This document shows, piece by piece, positions 63,308 through 64,000 of a DNA stretch of 64,000 bases. The notes below the pieces were generated by a model. That model saw only the letters and a list, made by a program, of their open reading frames with translations, was not told the origin of the DNA and did not search any database. Position 1 is the stretch's first letter. Each line of letters starts with the position of its first letter. A program made the translations under genes and the position numbers. Origin of the DNA: Ophiostoma sp. CBS 140.51 (Eukaryota; Ascomycota; Sordariomycetes; Ophiostomatales; Ophiostomataceae); assembly GCA_029298735.1 (NCBI GenBank), contig JANSLP010000016.1:1-64000 (forward strand), given 5' to 3'.

Positions 63308-64000
63308 GAAAGATTTGATGCGTTACTTCGCGAGGGCGCATTCTGGGGAGATGACAGTCGTGAGGAGGAAGGCGAGGAAGAGGACGAAGATGTCACCACG
63401 GACGAATCGCAGAGTGACGAAGAAGACGAGGAGATGTTATTGATAGAGGAGATGAAGACGGAGATGGAGGGGGCGGAAAGAAGGGAGAATCTGAGGCGAC
63501 AGATCGCTGAGGAGGTGGCAGTCCAGGAGAGGCTGCGCCATGAGGCAGCTTCTATGCACGATCACGGGGCAGAACAGGACGAACGTTCTCAAACGATACG
63601 GGCTCAACAGAGACGAAAGCAGCGAAATCAGCAACAGATGGCGCAGAGCGAAGAAATCGAGGAAACGGTGCGCCGGTACAAAGAGGCCCATAACTACGAC
63701 CCGTCGGCGGACCCCGAGACCCAGCCGGATATATGGGACAAATACCGCATCGACAGCCAGCCGATCAAGGACGAAGTGGACCGGCTCGAAGCCCTCCGTA
63801 CCAAAGCCCAGATTATACGCGGAAAACACCACCGGCGCTTCCGCTTCCTCGACAAGCTGCGGGACCAGGAACGGGCGCGAGAAGACCGCAAGCAATTATA
63901 CATTGAACAGCGCGAACGGTCGTTCAAGTCGTTCAAGTCGTTCCGGTCCGCTCGACCCGTTCGCTTCACCCGAAGACATCCGCCGAGATTTCTTGCCATG
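63308..64000 (+). CDS. Partial open frame of unknown identity, Glu/Arg/Gln-rich, runs off the window
   Basis: After TAG at 63305-63307 the frame stays open for 693 bases to the window edge; the first ATG is at 63434. The translation begins ERFDALLREGAFWGDDS, has an acidic block (REEEGEEEDEDVTTDESQSDEEDEE), then a charged, probably helical region (EEVAVQERLRHEAA, QQRRKQRNQQQM, EETVRRYKEAHNYDPS). It continues with VDRLEALRTKAQ, KHHRRFRFLDKLRDQERAREDRK and a small SFKSFKSFRS repeat. Such composition is typical of real coiled-coil proteins and unlike the complementary strand. The 47 codons between the NUP37 stop and the 63305 stop, in the same frame, also look protein-like (SRENDFVSVDLRGGEKKHVYENSDDDEI). 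It could be a new gene with an undetected start or intron, or a decayed element. I do not recognise it. Confidence 0.4.

Noticed and set aside
63437..63895. 152-codon minus-strand frame at the right edge
   Set aside because: The Leu/Phe/Val/Arg-rich product is complementary to the more protein-like plus-strand frame. I favour the plus strand.

Overview
The window is nuclear DNA of a filamentous ascomycete (Pezizomycotina), most probably a sordariomycete-type fungus; I cannot fix the genus. The evidence is a Pth11/SAT4-type rhodopsin-domain receptor, an AA1-like secreted protein, a CFEM-GPI protein, a coiled-coil protein with an 'RFSDPG' N-terminus typical of Pezizomycotina, and Pezizomycotina-type Dhh1, Vid27 and Nup37. 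Introns are few and tiny: I find four in 17 genes, 47-73 nt long, all within about the first 105 coding bases. Three carry a GCTAAC branch site. Genes are GC-richer than the AT-rich, gene-free spacers, some of which reach 3-7.5 kb.

Layout. 265-5575 (minus) encodes a giant Ser/Pro-rich GPI-anchored wall protein. 5.6-13.1 kb is gene-free. 13.1-16.1 kb is a large J-domain protein. 16.1-21.0 kb is gene-free. 21.0-23.2 kb is a convergent pair: rhodopsin-domain membrane protein and AA1-like secreted protein. 23.2-27.8 kb is gene-free but holds a GATA-site cluster and a three-copy repeat upstream of arginase (27.8-28.8 kb). Arginase converges with a mitochondrial J-protein (29.1-30.1 kb), which is divergent from DHH1 (31.4-33.2 kb). 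Then come an unrecognised small secreted protein, a PEBP/Tfs1-like protein, and a coiled-coil protein converging with a Dal5-like MFS permease (34.7-41.6 kb). 41.6-46.5 kb is gene-free. 46.5-49.9 kb is a convergent pair: GH31 glycosidase and CFEM-GPI protein. 49.9-53.4 kb is gene-free. 53.4-58.4 kb is a convergent pair: VID27 and TPS1. 60.7-63.2 kb is NUP37. A further open frame of unknown identity runs off the right edge.

Functional themes are cell surface (wall protein, CFEM, AA1-like, 238-aa secreted protein), nitrogen use (arginase, Dal5-like permease, GATA sites nearby), carbon and stress metabolism (TPS1, GH31, VID27), mRNA decay (DHH1), chaperones (two J-proteins) and the nuclear pore (NUP37). 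I see no secondary-metabolite cluster, no intact transposon, no rRNA, no confident tRNA and no CRISPR-like array. Nothing here is clearly a new multi-gene system. The most unusual objects are the modular wall protein, the 973-aa J-protein and the unexplained open frame downstream of NUP37.
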